Assembly: GCA_045546555.1 (NCBI GenBank)
Contig: JAZQCY010000004.1
Coordinates: 1-6,023, forward strand
From: UMGS172 sp045546555
Lineage (GTDB): Bacteria; Bacillota; Clostridia; Oscillospirales; Acutalibacteraceae
Direction of reading: 5' to 3'
DNA length: 6,023 nt
Translations under genes and position numbers: made by a program
Part shown: in pieces, positions 5,455 through 6,023 of the stretch
Layout: each line of letters opens with the position of its first letter
How positions within the stretch are numbered: position 1 is the stretch's first letter
The notes under the pieces: generated by a model
The model's database searches: none
Told to the model about the DNA's origin: nothing
The model's input: only the letters and a program-made list of their open reading frames with translations

Positions 5455-5493
5455 AAAATTTTTAGACAAAATTTATCCCATGTCTAAAATTTT
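5455..5493. promoter_or_regulatory. Candidate TetR operator: inverted repeat between the divergent promoters
   Basis: TTTTAGACA (ending at 5468) and TGTCTAAAA (from 5481) form a perfect 9-bp inverted repeat with a 12-nt spacer. The symmetry continues into A/T flanks with a 1-nt offset. The core AGACA-N12-TGTCT has the same spacing as the operator I recall for the TetR-family activator DhaS of Lactococcus (GGACACAT-N6-ATTTGTCC). It lies 9 nt beyond the -35 of the regulator promoter and about 25 nt before the putative ATPase -35, a position compatible with activation or with control of both promoters. Confidence 0.6.
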
Positions 5494-5517
5494 GCAAAAA
5501 TTTACATTTTGACCTAT

Positions 5518-5544
5518 AGACTATTTAATAATGTATGTTATAAT
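5518..5544 (+). promoter_or_regulatory. Extended -10 promoter of the P-type ATPase gene
   Basis: Perfect TATAAT (5539-5544) with TG at 5536-5537 (extended -10). A weak -35, TAGACT (5518-5523), lies 16 nt upstream. The poor -35 is what one sees at activator-dependent or extended -10 promoters. The predicted start near 5551 gives a leader of only about 25 nt, too short for a riboswitch, and excludes an in-frame ATG at 5531 from the transcript. Confidence 0.65.
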
Positions 5545-5575
5545 AATAAATACTAAATTTTGGAGGTACTTTATT

Positions 5576-6023
5576 TTGACTTACCATGACAAAGCCAAAG
5601 AAGAAGTTTTGAACACACTCGGCACCTCTGAGGACAAAGGTCTGTCTTCTCAAGAGGTCGACAAGCTCAAGGCTGAATTTGGACCCAACCGCCTTCAGGA
5701 AAAGAAAAAGAAGACCAATTTGCAAAGATTTTTTGATCAGTTTAAGGATGTAATGATAATCATACTTATCATTGCCGCCATTGTTTCCTTTGCTGTTGTT
5801 ATCTATGAGAAAAACTGGGGTGAGCTTTTTGAGCCTGCACTCATACTCCTTATAGTTGTGCTGAATGCCATAATGGGCGTTTACCAGGAGGGCAAGGCCG
5901 AGCGGGCCTTGGATGCACTGAAAAATATGTCGGCACCACACGCACGTGTCATACGTGACGGTGTTGAAAAGGTCATCGATGCTTCCGAGCTTGTACCCGG
6001 TGACATCATCCACCTTGAAGCAG
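5576..6023 (+). CDS. PII-type (Ca2+/Mn2+-like) cation-transporting P-type ATPase, N-terminal part
   Basis: 149 codons are present; the gene runs off the right edge. The start is TTG at 5576, with GGAGGT (5562-5567) 8 nt upstream; no ATG is in a better position. Residues 3-46 ('YHDKAKEEVLNTLGT...GLSSQEVDKLKAEFGPNRL') are the cation-ATPase N-terminal domain. Transmembrane segments follow at about 59-77 and 84-103, then the stalk 'QEGKAERALDALKNMSAP' (104-121). The beginning of the actuator domain carries 'ELVPGDIIHLE' (138-148). This is the SERCA/PMCA-like group that exports or sequesters Ca2+, and in several Firmicutes Mn2+. The phosphorylation motif DKTGT and the ion-binding helices lie outside the window, so specificity cannot be read. 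Divergence from a regulator under an Mn2+ riboswitch suggests a link to manganese handling. A longer start at ATG 5531 is unlikely: it has no ribosome site and lies upstream of the predicted transcription start. Confidence 0.93.
   Translation, partial: MTYHDKAKEEVLNTLGTSEDKGLSSQEVDKLKAEFGPNRLQEKKKKTNLQRFFDQFKDVMIIILIIAAIVSFAVVIYEKNWGELFEPALILLIVVLNAIMGVYQEGKAERALDALKNMSAPHARVIRDGVEKVIDASELVPGDIIHLEA

Noticed and set aside
5281..5469. Minus-strand open frame of 62 codons upstream of the TetR gene, possible leader peptide
   Set aside because: It reads through the promoter, aptamer and terminator. Its start and the internal ATG at 5418 lie upstream of, or within, the -10 element, so they are not in the transcript.
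5500..5575. Manganese or other riboswitch in the ATPase leader
   Set aside because: The predicted leader is only about 25 nt and the region is unstructured AT-rich sequence. The aptamer consensus is on the opposite strand.
5525..6013. Minus-strand open frame of 162 codons
   Set aside because: Antisense to the P-type ATPase, which has unmistakable family motifs.

Overview
The window reads as chromosomal DNA of a low-to-mid GC Gram-positive anaerobe, most likely a gut-type Clostridia (Oscillospirales/Ruminococcaceae-like). Grounds: strong AGGAG-type ribosome sites, sigma-A style promoters, intrinsic terminators, a G5/3D-domain cell-wall protein, a short ComEA-like protein, and a large exported protein with an InlB-type repeat. 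The taxonomy is inference; no rRNA or marker gene is present.

Layout. Five genes lie on the minus strand and one on the plus strand. (1) 1-1839, minus: the first 613 codons of a large secreted protein that runs off the left edge. A long open frame on the opposite strand is only its shadow. (2) 2052-2459, minus: a short ComEA-like helix-hairpin-helix protein. (3) 2516-3499, minus: a membrane-anchored G5 + 3D-domain putative peptidoglycan hydrolase with a clear promoter and a leader of about 150 nt. A weak terminator separates it from the ComEA-like gene, so the two may form an attenuated operon. (4) 3977-4594, minus: a zinc-dependent phospholipase C-like protein with its own promoter and a large 3' hairpin. 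(5) 4725-5267, minus: a TetR-family regulator of the DhaS-like type. (6) 5576-6023, plus: the N-terminal 149 residues of a PII-type (calcium/manganese-like) P-type ATPase with a TTG start, running off the right edge.

The most interesting part is the 308-bp divergent gap between the regulator and the ATPase (5268-5575). The regulator side has a near-consensus promoter (TTGACA-17-TAAAAT). Its transcript starts directly at a sequence that matches the yybP-ykoY manganese riboswitch: the GGGGAGUAG loop, P2, P3 with its asymmetric internal loop, and a closing P1. This is followed by an intrinsic terminator whose 5' arm contains the 3' strand of P1. The two folds therefore exclude each other, as in a metal-ON transcriptional switch. 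The gene directly behind the switch is the TetR regulator, not a transporter. The divergent ATPase has only a short leader of about 25 nt and no riboswitch. Between the two promoters lies an inverted repeat (AGACA-N12-TGTCT core) with the half-site spacing I recall for the DhaS operator. Together these suggest a two-step circuit: Mn2+ turns on the regulator through RNA, and the regulator then acts on the divergent cation pump and perhaps on itself. The riboswitch and terminator are read directly from the sequence; the circuit is inference.
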